Below are positions 16,139 to 25,515 of a stretch of 64,000 nt of DNA, piece after piece. Origin of the DNA: Oribacterium sp. C9. GTDB lineage: Bacteria; Bacillota; Clostridia; Lachnospirales; Lachnospiraceae. Position 1 is the stretch's first letter, and each line of letters starts with the position of its first letter. The DNA lies in NCBI RefSeq assembly GCF_002007235.1, contig NZ_MUHW01000006.1, positions 1-64,000 of the forward strand, in the 5' to 3' direction. The position numbers were made by a program, and so were the translations under genes. The notes beneath the pieces are model-generated. The model did no database searches. It was given only the letters and a program-made list of their open reading frames with translations, and was not told where the DNA came from.

Positions 16139-16687
16139 ATGGGAAAATTTTATTTTGTACGTCACGGACAGACGGTTTGGAATGTTGAGAACAAGATATG
16201 CGGAGCAACTGACAGCCCGCTTACTGAAAAGGGACATGAGCAGGCGAGAGAGACTGCTATGGAACTAAAGAGAAGGATCGATGCGGGAGAGATACATATC
16301 GACGAAATAATTTCATCACCTCTTTCCAGAGCATATGATACAGCGGAGGAGATCTCTAAAATTACGGGAGTTCCTATGAGGGCGGAGCAGAGACTCATTG
16401 AGCAGAATTTCGGAAAATGGGAGTCAACACCAAGAGACGGAGCGGATTTCAAGCTGGCTAAGCAGAACTTCATCGATGATTATGAGGGCGGTGAGTCCAT
16501 GTTCAGAGTAGCCCAGAGAATCTACAATCTCCTCGATGATATAAAGAAGGAGCCGGATAAGGTATACCTTCTGGTGGCACATAACGGTATCGCGAGATTT
16601 ATAATGTCTTATTTTGAAAATATGACCAATGAGGAGTTCGCTGCTTTCGGCGTAAAGAACGCAGAGCTTCGGGAGTTTGATTTCTGA
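16139..16687 (+). CDS. Histidine phosphatase (phosphoglycerate-mutase family)
   Basis: 182 residues with the catalytic RHG near the N-terminus (FYFVRHGQTVWN), SSPLSRAYDTAE, the acid region and the second histidine in VAHNGIARF. These enzymes act through a phospho-histidine on small phosphoesters. It lies just before cbiD, so a corrinoid-phosphate role is possible, but the better cobC candidate is at 44110. GGAGGC lies upstream of the ATG. Confidence 0.88.
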   Translation: MGKFYFVRHGQTVWNVENKICGATDSPLTEKGHEQARETAMELKRRIDAGEIHIDEIISSPLSRAYDTAEEISKITGVPMRAEQRLIEQNFGKWESTPRDGADFKLAKQNFIDDYEGGESMFRVAQRIYNLLDDIKKEPDKVYLLVAHNGIARFIMSYFENMTNEEFAAFGVKNAELREFDF

Positions 16688-16695
16688 GAAATCAA

Positions 16696-16715
16696 ACCGT
16701 AAATATGTTATAAGT
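16696..16715 (+). promoter_or_regulatory. Iteron-like motif at the cbiD promoter (copy 6)
   Basis: ACCGTAAATATGTTAT (16696-16711) continues as TATAAG, an extended -10-like sequence, 20-odd bases before cbiD. The promoter role is an inference. Confidence 0.55.
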
Positions 16716-16734
16716 CATAGTGAAGGTATAGCTG

Positions 16735-18078
16735 ATGGACAGATTTGTGCGGAAAAATCAGAAAGAACTTAGATGCGGTCTTACCACCGGAACCTGCGCG
16801 GCAGCCTGCGGGAAGGCAGCCATGCTGAATCTTCTGACGGGTCAGGTTCCGGAGATGGTGAACATAACTCTTCCGGGAGGGGATACAGTTTCCCTCAAGG
16901 TTCAAAAAGAGAATTCTGATCAGTTTTTGTCAGTGTCTTTGGAATCAGAAGTCTCTCGGATTTCTGTAAAAACCGATAATAATCAACCGAGCAATGAACC
17001 GAGTGAAGATTCTGAAAAAGTTGTTAAGGATTTTCATAGTTCCGGGCTCGATCAGAATGGCTATATCAGGAGAGTCGGCGGGAGACATTGTTCAGAATTC
17101 TTCACTGTTAAGGACTCAGGAGATGATCCTGATGTTACAAATGGAACTGAAATTCATGTCATGATAGAGGAAATTGCGCCGGAAGAAGTACCTCAGCATG
17201 CTTTTATCTGCGAGGGTGATTCCGGGCTTTTTCTTACAGGTGGTAAAGGTGTAGGTGTAGTCACGAAGCCGGGGCTGCATCAGAATATCGGTGAGAGCGC
17301 CATCAATCCTGTTCCGAGGGAAATGATATTCGGGGCTGTAAAGGATGTTATTGAAGCTACAGGAAATGAGGAACACAGAGAGACATTTCTCATTACGGTC
17401 ATAGTACCGGATGGAGAAGAACTGGCGAAGAAGACATTCAACCCCATGCTTGGTATCGAGAGAGGCATTTCCATTCTGGGCACCACAGGGATAGTTGAGC
17501 CAATGTCTGAGGCCTCAATAGTGGCCACCATCGAGACTGAAATAAGGCAGAAGCTTGCTCTTTCCGAAGCATCGGAATCAGGTTTAATTGCGGTTCCCGG
17601 AAACTACGGAAAGCGCTATGCGGAAGAGCTCGGGTTCGATCCCGGGAGATGTGTTACGGTGTCGAATTATATCGGAGAAGCCATAGATCTTGCCATATCT
17701 TACGGCTGCGGAAGTTTTCTTCTCATCGGAAATGTGGGAAAGCTCGTGAAGCTTGCTGCCGGGATAATGAATACCCACAGTAAGGTTGCTGATGGCAGGT
17801 GGGAGATATTTGCGGCACACCTGGCACTATGCGGCGGTACTATAGAGCAGGTGAGGGCCATGAGAGAAGCTCCAACCACAGAGGAAATGCTCACGAGACT
17901 CGAGGAAATGGGCCTTAGGGAAAAAGTCATGGCATCAATCATGAAGGAAGTAGCGTTCCAGATGGAGCATCGCATCAAAGGAAAGATGGAGTTCGGAGTC
18001 ATTGTCTATTCCGAGAGATTCGGGCTGGTCGGACAATGCGGAGAGGCAGAAAGACTTATGAAGAGCTTAGTTGTATAA
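16735..18078 (+). CDS. cbiD: Cobalt-precorrin-5B C1-methyltransferase
   Basis: 447 residues; adds the C1 methyl group in anaerobic corrin ring synthesis. The family opening LRCGLTTGTCAAACGKAA is clear, as are the GGKGVGVVTKPGL and GNYGKRYAEELGFDP regions. It is some 70 residues longer than typical CbiD, mainly because of a hydrophilic Asn/Ser/Glu-rich insertion at about residues 60-115. GAAGG lies before the ATG. First gene of the cbiD-cbiF-cbiG run, preceded by the iteron-like motif at 16696. Confidence 0.95.
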   Translation: MDRFVRKNQKELRCGLTTGTCAAACGKAAMLNLLTGQVPEMVNITLPGGDTVSLKVQKENSDQFLSVSLESEVSRISVKTDNNQPSNEPSEDSEKVVKDFHSSGLDQNGYIRRVGGRHCSEFFTVKDSGDDPDVTNGTEIHVMIEEIAPEEVPQHAFICEGDSGLFLTGGKGVGVVTKPGLHQNIGESAINPVPREMIFGAVKDVIEATGNEEHRETFLITVIVPDGEELAKKTFNPMLGIERGISILGTTGIVEPMSEASIVATIETEIRQKLALSEASESGLIAVPGNYGKRYAEELGFDPGRCVTVSNYIGEAIDLAISYGCGSFLLIGNVGKLVKLAAGIMNTHSKVADGRWEIFAAHLALCGGTIEQVRAMREAPTTEEMLTRLEEMGLREKVMASIMKEVAFQMEHRIKGKMEFGVIVYSERFGLVGQCGEAERLMKSLVV

Positions 18079-18214
18079 AGCTGTTTAGTTGAAAAATGCC
18101 ACTAGTCGAGAAGGACATGTATAAAGACGGTTTTCTAAGGTGAAATACCAGGCATCATGTTTGGCTTGTATGATAAAACTAAAATAATCGATATTTAATG
18201 ATCAGGATAAAATA

Positions 18215-19000
18215 ATGGTACATTTTGTGGGAGCGGGTCCGGGAGATCCGGAGCTTATTACAGTTAAGGGACTGAGACTACTAAGAGAGGCGGACATCGT
18301 CATTTATGCCGGCTCTCTGGTTAATGCTGAGCTTCTTTCTAATTGCAGGGAAACAGCAGAGATCTTTGATTCGAAGGAAATGAATCTCGATGATGTCACA
18401 AAGGTCTATGAGAGAGCTGAGAGAGAAAAAAAGACGGTGGTGAGGCTCCACACAGGGGATCCAAGCTTATATGGCGCCATACGTGAGCAGATGGACTGGC
18501 TTAAGCAAAATGATATAGAGTACGACGTCTGCCCGGGAGTAAGCTCATTTTCAGGAGCTGCAGCAGCACTTAAAAAGGAGTATACCCTTCCGGGAGTGAC
18601 TCAGACGGTCATCATCACAAGAGCGGAGGGACGGACGCCGGTGCCTGAGAAGGAAAAGTTGAGAAAGCTTGCTGAACATCAGGCTACGATGGTGCTGTTT
18701 TTGTCTGCCACATTATCTGAAAAGGTAAGAGATGAACTGATTGCAGGAGGGTACGGTGAAGATACTCCTGCAGCGGTGGTGTTCAGAGCCACCTGGCCTG
18801 ATGAGGAAGTGGTGAGGACAACATTGGCAGAGCTGCCTGAGGTATTTAACCGTGACAGTGCAAGGCGCGAAGACGGAAATATGAAGCAGGCTCTGATAAT
18901 AGTCGGTGGGGCTATTGACGATAAAACAGTATACGAATACTCGAAGCTCTATGACCGTAATTTTGTTACAGCTTACAGGGGAGAGAAGTCCGGAAAGTAA
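18215..19000 (+). CDS. cbiF: Cobalt-precorrin-4 C11-methyltransferase
   Basis: 261 residues, the usual length. Tetrapyrrole-methylase signatures: HFVGAGPGDPELITVKG at the start, LHTGDPSLYGAIREQ in the middle, and PGVSSFSGAAA. The YAGSLVN segment is specific for the CbiF/CobM subgroup. Starts 136 bases after cbiD without a recognisable structured leader; AGGATAA-type ribosome site. An iteron-like motif (18954-18969) falls inside its last codons (YDRNFVT). Confidence 0.95.
   Translation: MVHFVGAGPGDPELITVKGLRLLREADIVIYAGSLVNAELLSNCRETAEIFDSKEMNLDDVTKVYERAEREKKTVVRLHTGDPSLYGAIREQMDWLKQNDIEYDVCPGVSSFSGAAAALKKEYTLPGVTQTVIITRAEGRTPVPEKEKLRKLAEHQATMVLFLSATLSEKVRDELIAGGYGEDTPAAVVFRATWPDEEVVRTTLAELPEVFNRDSARREDGNMKQALIIVGGAIDDKTVYEYSKLYDRNFVTAYRGEKSGK
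18954..18969 (+). repeat. Iteron-like motif inside cbiF (copy 7)
   Basis: ACCGTAATTTTGTTAC, one base from the consensus, within the 3' end of cbiF. Confidence 0.65.
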
Positions 19001-19106
19001 TATGTGATAAAATACCTGGTTTTATCTTATTGTATTGAACAGGTATTCATGGCAGTATTCCGGCACGATAGAAGACTGGATGGGAAATAATAAAAGGAGG
19101 CGCTTT

Positions 19107-20309
19107 GTGAGGGTAGAAATCATCGCTTTTACAGAAAAGGGATATCGTCTGGGGGAAAGCATAAAGGAAAGATGCCTTGGGGCGGAGAGACTGCCAAGGG
19201 ATATTTTCGGGCTGCCCGGGGACAGGACATGGAATATCGGTCTCCATGCAAAAACGAAGGCCCTTCCGGAGATTTCAGATCCAAGGGAATTAAGCGAACT
19301 GATGGCACTTTGGTTTGGACGGAGTGGAAATGAAGTTGCTATAGTTTCAGATAGTGCATCGTCAAAGGATGTTTCCGGGATGACAGATGATTCAGGAAAA
19401 GAAGGTGAAAAAGCTTCTGCCATCATTTTTATCGGATCTACGGGAATTGCCGTGAGAGCCATTGCGCCCTTCATCAAACATAAATCGGAGGATCCTGCGG
19501 TTCTGGTCATTGATGAGGCAGGACATTTCGTTATTTCTCTTCTTTCCGGGCATCTTGGCGGAGCCAATGAACTTACAGAGTTTATTTCGAAACTCATTTC
19601 CGCCGAGCCTGTTATCACCACAGCTTCTGATATAGAGGGAGCATTTTCGGTAGATGTCTTCGCAAAGGAAAACGGCTTTATCCTTTCTGATTTCGGAAAG
19701 GCAAAGGAGGTTGCGGCGAAGGTTTTGAGAGGCGAGAAATTACGGATATACAGTGACATTAGCATGGAAAATCTTCTGAAGAGACCGGGTATCGGGGAAG
19801 CTGAGATGGTATCATCGAAAGAAATCGATAAGGCTGATATAGTCATAAGTTACCGGACTAAACTTCTTGATTATGAGGAGCCGGTTATCAGACCATTTAA
19901 TGCCATCGGACTGAGGCTCACGGCGAAGCGGGTATATGTCGGGATAGGAGCGCGTAAAGGCGTCTCTGAGGAAGATGTAGTGAAAGCCTATGATAACTGC
20001 CTAAAGTCTTCCGGGATCGAGCCTTCGGCGGTGGCGGCACTTGTAAGCATTGACATAAAAAAGAATGAGCAGGGGATACTGACCTTCAGTTATAAGAGAG
20101 AGATACCTTTCATCACATATTCTGCGGAGGAGCTCCGCTCGGTTGACGGTGACTTTGCGGCAAGCGCCTTCGTTCAGAGCGTTACAGGTGTTTCCAATGT
20201 CTGCGAAAGGGCAGCAGCCTATGCTGCGTCAAGAAACGGCCGCGAAAAGGTGCTGGTGAACAAACAGATCTACGGGAACGTGACGCTGGCGGTGGCGGTG
20301 GCAATGTGA
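19107..20309 (+). CDS. cbiG: Cobalt-precorrin-5A hydrolase
   Basis: About 400 residues; opens the delta-lactone and releases acetaldehyde during ring contraction. Family features: IIFIGSTGIAVRAIAPF, VLVIDEAGHFVISLLSGHLGGANELT and the C-terminal VYVGIGARKGVS and ASAFVQSVTG. The GTG at 19107 is chosen because AAAGGAGG is at 19093-19100; a longer frame from 19035 has no site. A Ser/Asp/Lys-rich insertion follows residue 80. The operon ends in a terminator at 20316. Confidence 0.95.
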   Translation: MRVEIIAFTEKGYRLGESIKERCLGAERLPRDIFGLPGDRTWNIGLHAKTKALPEISDPRELSELMALWFGRSGNEVAIVSDSASSKDVSGMTDDSGKEGEKASAIIFIGSTGIAVRAIAPFIKHKSEDPAVLVIDEAGHFVISLLSGHLGGANELTEFISKLISAEPVITTASDIEGAFSVDVFAKENGFILSDFGKAKEVAAKVLRGEKLRIYSDISMENLLKRPGIGEAEMVSSKEIDKADIVISYRTKLLDYEEPVIRPFNAIGLRLTAKRVYVGIGARKGVSEEDVVKAYDNCLKSSGIEPSAVAALVSIDIKKNEQGILTFSYKREIPFITYSAEELRSVDGDFAASAFVQSVTGVSNVCERAAAYAASRNGREKVLVNKQIYGNVTLAVAVAM

Positions 20310-20315
20310 GTCAGA

Positions 20316-20350
20316 GAATGAGGTCGAAGCCGGCCTCGTTCTTTTTTTTT
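20316..20350 (+). terminator. Terminator of the cbiD-cbiF-cbiG operon
   Basis: GAATGAGG/CCTCGTTC stem (20316-20323/20334-20341) with a run of nine Ts. Confidence 0.88.
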
Positions 20351-20608
20351 CGATAGGCCCGCCAACCTGAAATCATCTAAGATGGGAGATAAATGATAAT
20401 TCGGTCGTTTTAATTAATATAAATTTTGACTTTTGACGAAATATGAAATAGATACGGATGATTGTACGGTTAAGATACCTGAAATAGAGTTATTCATATG
20501 GAAATCTGTGTCAGGTATAAAAGGAAGACGGTTGTTATAGAGCCAATTAGATCTGCATTTGTGTGGCAGAGATTACAAATAATAGGCTTAATTTATGAGG
20601 AGGATATT

Positions 20609-22345
20609 ATGCAAATGACTTGTCCAAAATGCGGAGCTGCTGTCACCGGGAATATGAAGTTTTGTCGTAAATGTGGAGCTTCGCTTCAAAACATGATGCA
20701 GGGTCAGCCGAATGCACAGAATCAGCCAAATATGTATGGCCAGCCGAATGTTCAGGGGCAGCCGAATTCATACGGTCAACCGAACATGCAGGGCGGGAAT
20801 AATATGTACGGCCAGCCGAATATGTATGGTCAGCCTGAGATGCAGTACGGCACGGTTCAGCCTAAGAAAAAGTCTGGCTTGGCATTAGGAATCGGAGTCG
20901 GTGCTTTTGTGCTTGCTGTTTTGGGAGCCGGGGCATTTTTTGCCATCAATATTCTGCCCGGATTGCTTAAAGATCCGAAGACTCTGTTTGCGGAAAATGT
21001 TGTAACGGTTACCAGAAATTTCAGTGATGAGTTCACGGACTTCGGTACAAAGCCTGTTGAGGCAATGGTTCATCTGGGAATGGATGACTCGAAGGATTCA
21101 CATACAACAACAAAAATCACCACTATAGAATCGGATGCTTCAGGAAAAGATCAGGAGTATGCTTTGGAGCAAACATACAGTTATGATTCCGGAAGCGGAG
21201 ATTCCGCGTATACTTTATCGGTAAGCATGGGAGATGCATCTCTTGGAACCGGAGGAGTGTACTTCAATGGTAATGAATTTATTTATTCTCCGGCAAATAC
21301 ATCTTCGCCGATGGTCAGATACGAGCTGGACGAAAGCAGTGCAAAGGCATTGGGAGCTTATCAGGCCATAGACAGATATACGCTGATGCTGACAGGGATG
21401 TCTTCTGAAGATGAAGTCGACTGGGATAAACAGCTGGAAGATTTTCTTGAAGGATCACTTGAAGGAATAGATAAAAAAGAATTTGAAAAATCCAGTGAAG
21501 AATACACCATTTTCGGAAAGACACAAAAATGTGATACAGTCAGCGTTACTGTGACCGGACAGGAAGCGAAAGACCTTATGGAGGGAATGACAAAACTTAT
21601 TACTGTCGGTATGTCAAACGGCGGTGATTTTGATACGGAGGAAATATTTGGAGATAAGGAGGCAGATGACAGCATCAGTCTTACAGCAACAACCTATTCT
21701 TACAAGAACAGTCCTGTAGGAGTTGTTATAAGTGTATCCAAAGATGAAGAGACATATAGCATTAATTTAAGTGGTTATAGTACCGGTAAGGAAAAGCAGA
21801 CCATTATCGATATTCCGTCTGAAAAAGGAAAAGGCTTTTATTATGAGGACGGAGTTTATTCCATTGATTCCGGATATGAGGTTTTAAACAAAATTAATTT
21901 TGGTGAATTCTCAATTGTTGTAGATGAAACCGGAAAAATAAATGGTGAAGACCGGGATCTCAGCGGAAGCTTTACCATAAAAACCGGTGATAAGGCCGGA
22001 AAAATCCATCTTAAGGAGAATAGTTTCACAGGTTCCATCAGTCAGGAAATCACCGACGGAAAAGGTCAGTTTGTAACTGAAATTGAAACCAAGGAAGGAC
22101 ATGCGACGATAACCACCAGCTACGAGAGGGGAAAACTTCAGGAAGATAAGATCACTGCCCCTGTGTTCCTTTCGGAATCAGGAATTGATTGCGGAAGAGA
22201 TCTCGATGATCTGAAAGAAAGCATTCATTCAAAGTTACTGGGAGATAAAAAGGGTAAAGGTGATTCAAATTTTGCAAGAATGGGAAACAGGAATTCTCTT
22301 GTGCGTCTGGGATATATCATTTCACTGATGGGTAGAAACAGATGA
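20609..22345 (+). CDS. Zinc-ribbon, single-pass membrane protein with large external domain
   Basis: 578 residues. Residues 1-27 form a zinc ribbon (CPKCGAAV and CRKCGASL), then a Gln/Pro/Asn/Gly/Tyr repeat region built on a QPNMYG unit (about 28-85), a membrane segment (GLALGIGVGAFVLAVLGAGA, about 90-112) and an external region of some 460 residues rich in beta strands and Ser/Asp/Gly. Function unknown; such proteins may sense or stabilise the envelope. ATG at 20609 with GAGGAGG upstream is preferred over an ATG at 20498. Same direction as the ABC genes that follow 69 bases later. Confidence 0.75.
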   Translation: MQMTCPKCGAAVTGNMKFCRKCGASLQNMMQGQPNAQNQPNMYGQPNVQGQPNSYGQPNMQGGNNMYGQPNMYGQPEMQYGTVQPKKKSGLALGIGVGAFVLAVLGAGAFFAINILPGLLKDPKTLFAENVVTVTRNFSDEFTDFGTKPVEAMVHLGMDDSKDSHTTTKITTIESDASGKDQEYALEQTYSYDSGSGDSAYTLSVSMGDASLGTGGVYFNGNEFIYSPANTSSPMVRYELDESSAKALGAYQAIDRYTLMLTGMSSEDEVDWDKQLEDFLEGSLEGIDKKEFEKSSEEYTIFGKTQKCDTVSVTVTGQEAKDLMEGMTKLITVGMSNGGDFDTEEIFGDKEADDSISLTATTYSYKNSPVGVVISVSKDEETYSINLSGYSTGKEKQTIIDIPSEKGKGFYYEDGVYSIDSGYEVLNKINFGEFSIVVDETGKINGEDRDLSGSFTIKTGDKAGKIHLKENSFTGSISQEITDGKGQFVTEIETKEGHATITTSYERGKLQEDKITAPVFLSESGIDCGRDLDDLKESIHSKLLGDKKGKGDSNFARMGNRNSLVRLGYIISLMGRNR

Positions 22346-22414
22346 CACTCAACTAACAGCTAACATACACACTTATCCGGGTGTGTTGCTATATAAAGAT
22401 AGCAGGTATCATAT

Positions 22415-23032
22415 ATGATTGAAGCAAAATGTCTCGTAAAAAGATATGGCAGTTATACAGCAGTGGATGATGCATCTTTATCTCTTGAAAAGGGAGAGGT
22501 TGTGGCCTTGCTTGGCTCCAATGGAAGTGGCAAGAGCACACTTCTCTCTATGCTTGCCATGGTTCTCAAACCGGATTCAGGGGAAGTGACTGTTGATGGA
22601 CTGAAAGGTAAACAGGCAAAGGAAAAGGTAGCTTATGTTCCTCAGGAAATCGTTCTTTTTGAAGAGTTGACCGTCATGGAAAATCTGTATGCATGGTCAT
22701 CTCTTAAAGGAAAAGAAAATACAGAACGTGCCGATTATCTGGTTAACGAACTTGAAATGACGGATTTCAAAAGAAAACGTGTAGATAGACTTTCCGGCGG
22801 ACAGAGAAGAAGAGTCAATCTGGCAGTTGCACTGATGGGAAAATATGATTATCTGTTACTGGATGAGCCTCTGGCAGGGATAGATGCTCATGGAGGAGAA
22901 TGCATAGAGCATCTTTTGAAAAAAGAAAAAGAGAAGGGATGCTCAATGATCTTAACAGAGCATAATCCCACGATTCTTTTGCCCCTTACAGATCGTTCAT
23001 TGAGAATTGAAAGGGGACACTTAACTGTATAG
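22415..23032 (+). CDS. ABC transporter ATP-binding protein
   Basis: 205 residues. Walker A LLGSNGSGKSTLLS, Q-loop (YVPQEIVLFEEL), signature LSGGQRRRVNLAVAL, Walker B YDYLLLDEP and H-loop LTEHN are all present, so it should be an active ATPase. It belongs to the exporter-type subgroup that pairs with ABC-2 permeases, and two such permeases follow directly. It is slightly short, ending soon after the H-loop. Confidence 0.93.
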   Translation: MIEAKCLVKRYGSYTAVDDASLSLEKGEVVALLGSNGSGKSTLLSMLAMVLKPDSGEVTVDGLKGKQAKEKVAYVPQEIVLFEELTVMENLYAWSSLKGKENTERADYLVNELEMTDFKRKRVDRLSGGQRRRVNLAVALMGKYDYLLLDEPLAGIDAHGGECIEHLLKKEKEKGCSMILTEHNPTILLPLTDRSLRIERGHLTV

Positions 23033-23123
23033 ATCCGTAGTTATTTTAGGAAACACTGATTATATCAGTATTTCCCTAAGGACTTGCCGATGGTGGTGCA
23101 AAATATGGTATGGGGGTTATCAA

Positions 23124-24332
23124 ATGAATCCTTTCATGTTCATACTGTATGATATCAAAAGACTGTTCGGTCGTGGAAAAACGGCTTTTATTGCCATGCT
23201 TTCGCCTATCCCGGTCATATTGATGTTTGCAATGTTTCTGGCGCCCATACTTACCCAGGGGAATGGAGTCTTTTTTTCCGGCGCTATCCTGAATGAAGAT
23301 GACAGCGAAAGCGTTGATCAGTTGATGAATATCATCATCAATTATGAGGTAAAAAAGGGTAACGTAACTGTGTATCCCGTGAAAGAGAAGGAAACGGGAG
23401 AACGCATGGTGGACGAGGGAAAAGTAGCTGTCTTTATGCACATTCCGCCCGATACCTACACAGATTCCATGAACGGAAAAAGAGCTGTAATGGAATTCTA
23501 TTATGCGCCTTCCCGTGCATTTGATGCTCTCACTTTTTATACAGGAATTAAAAGCAGCATATCGGTTTTCGGTCAGGGAATCAGGCTTGTGAATATCGCT
23601 GTAGGCATCGCAGAGAAACTGGGATTAAGGGAGGAAGAGATATTCAGGATCTGGGATGAGGGAGTGCTTGATTTACAGAATGTTTTTATTCACAGAGGCA
23701 GAGTTATAGGTAAAAACGGTATTTTTCTGTTTGGAGCAGATTATCATTTCAGATTTGCCATTGCCCTTCTTTTTGCCACATGCGCATACATGTCTTCATT
23801 TCCCATCATGTATCTTACCAGTCTCGATTTATCGGAAATCTTCAGCAAAAGAAGTATTCCCACAAAGAGGCTTGCAGTATACTTTATTGCCAGAATTATC
23901 TCAGGAGCAATTCTGATTTTGTCTTCATTTTTGATCATGTTTCCGGTTGCCCGTTTATTGAGGCAGATACAGCTTGATTTTGCCTTGTCTGTAATTCCGG
24001 GAATTATATTAACATCCTTCGTGTTTTCATCTTTGGCAGTGCTTTTAGGTTCAATGTTTAAGCGCGGACAGTCTGCGCTTTGGGCCGGACTTTACTTCGG
24101 AACCGCATCTGTAGCATCAGTGGCATTTTTATCGGACAAAACAGATATACCCGAAGCACTAGCTTGTCTCATGAGGATTTCTCCGTTAAGAGCCAGTGTG
24201 AGTATTTTTTCCAATGGTATGTTTAATCTTATGATTGAACGTTATGCATTTGATATGTTTGTTTTGTTTTCGACCTTTGTGATCTTTTCTGCCGCAGGTT
24301 TTGCTTTGTATAGGAAAAGGAGTGCCCTATGA
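23124..24332 (+). CDS. ABC-2-type permease, first copy
   Basis: 402 residues. One membrane helix at 20-45, then an external domain of about 150 residues, then five or six helices in the C-terminal half (for example ISGAILILSSFLIMFPVARLL). This is the ABC-2 exporter plan. Stop overlaps the start of the second permease by four bases (ATGA), indicating translational coupling. GGGGGTT lies before the ATG. Substrate unknown. Confidence 0.82.
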   Translation: MNPFMFILYDIKRLFGRGKTAFIAMLSPIPVILMFAMFLAPILTQGNGVFFSGAILNEDDSESVDQLMNIIINYEVKKGNVTVYPVKEKETGERMVDEGKVAVFMHIPPDTYTDSMNGKRAVMEFYYAPSRAFDALTFYTGIKSSISVFGQGIRLVNIAVGIAEKLGLREEEIFRIWDEGVLDLQNVFIHRGRVIGKNGIFLFGADYHFRFAIALLFATCAYMSSFPIMYLTSLDLSEIFSKRSIPTKRLAVYFIARIISGAILILSSFLIMFPVARLLRQIQLDFALSVIPGIILTSFVFSSLAVLLGSMFKRGQSALWAGLYFGTASVASVAFLSDKTDIPEALACLMRISPLRASVSIFSNGMFNLMIERYAFDMFVLFSTFVIFSAAGFALYRKRSAL

Positions 24333-25453
24333 ATTATTTGGCATTATTTAAGGGCAGAGCAAGGGCACTGCTTATGGATTTTTCATCTTTGGCTATAATC
24401 ATTATAGCTGTGGCGGTTTCCATATACATTTCGAAATACAGCGGAAATGAAAATACCAGGGGTATCATCATAGAAATCGTTAACGAAGATAAAGGAATGC
24501 TTGGAAGTCGTCTGATAGATATTCTCTCTGCTGAAGAGACATTTAAGTATCATGTAACAAGCTATGATGAAGCGATAAGAGAAGTTGCCGGTAATAAAGC
24601 TCAGGGTATAATTGAAATTGTTCCCGACTTTTCGGAAAAAATTGGGCGTGGTGAATATGAATCCCTGGTTCACATTACGGTTATGGCGGATTCTTATGAT
24701 ATGACTACCTTTACGGAAATGGTTATAAATGATGTCATAAAAGTCTGGTCGGAAAAGCTGGTTGAAAAGAGGATAGGAGAAATAGAAGGCGTTAAGCAGG
24801 ATGACCTTACACTATTTAGAGAAGAGATCAGGGATGTATGGAAAAGAGAGTCTCTCTTGGATATAGAGAGCGTTATGGGTAAGGAAGAGAAAACAGAAGA
24901 GGAAGAAAACTATTTCGGAATCCGGTGGTATGCTGTTTTTGCCATGTTTTATCTATGCATCAGCGGTACATGGATGTGTAATTATTCAAGTACCGGGCTT
25001 TTGAGAAGAGTCTCGGGAAGAGGAGGAAATATTGCCTTCCTGTTTATTTTTCAGTCCCTTCCCGGAATCATCATAGCATTTCTGGGATTTATTCCGGTTC
25101 TTGTGACAAGCGGTCACCCTGATCCGGTCCGGGTATTTGTTTCATTTTTGATTTATATATGCTCGTCCGCAGCTTTTGCTCTTATAATATGCTGTATGTC
25201 AGGCAAATTTTCAAATCTTGTTTTGATATCCCCTATCTGCACCATGGTTGTTTCGCTTTTCTCCGGACTTCTCTGCGAACTTCCGGATTGGGCAAAGCTC
25301 TGGGACAGTGCATCTGTGATCATTCCGGGACACTGGCTGTATGATGCCATACTGGAAAAGAGATTTTTCTTAGGGTCCATGCTGGTGTTCGTTGTCTGGT
25401 TTATGATGGGAATAGGTATTTCATGGATCTTCAGTAAAAAGAAAAAACAGTAG
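24329..25453 (+). CDS. ABC-2-type permease, second copy
   Basis: 374 residues with the same plan as its neighbour: an N-terminal helix (LAIIIIAVAVSIYISKYSG), an external region to about 190, then a cluster of C-terminal helices. The pair plus the ATPase would make a heterodimeric exporter. Begins within the stop of the upstream gene. Confidence 0.82.
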   Translation: MNYLALFKGRARALLMDFSSLAIIIIAVAVSIYISKYSGNENTRGIIIEIVNEDKGMLGSRLIDILSAEETFKYHVTSYDEAIREVAGNKAQGIIEIVPDFSEKIGRGEYESLVHITVMADSYDMTTFTEMVINDVIKVWSEKLVEKRIGEIEGVKQDDLTLFREEIRDVWKRESLLDIESVMGKEEKTEEEENYFGIRWYAVFAMFYLCISGTWMCNYSSTGLLRRVSGRGGNIAFLFIFQSLPGIIIAFLGFIPVLVTSGHPDPVRVFVSFLIYICSSAAFALIICCMSGKFSNLVLISPICTMVVSLFSGLLCELPDWAKLWDSASVIIPGHWLYDAILEKRFFLGSMLVFVVWFMMGIGISWIFSKKKKQ

Positions 25454-25515
25454 TTGCAAGATTCGCATTTAGTCGGTATTTGTCCGAATTATGAATGCAT
25501 AAAAGGAAGACATAA

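Noticed and set aside
18095-18165. GCCACT near a GGTGAAAT sequence between cbiD and cbiF as a B12 riboswitch
   Set aside because: The elements are in the wrong order and the core does not fold.
19022-19846. 274-residue minus-strand frame
   Set aside because: It is the antisense shadow of cbiG, with Ser/Pro-rich composition and no ribosome site.
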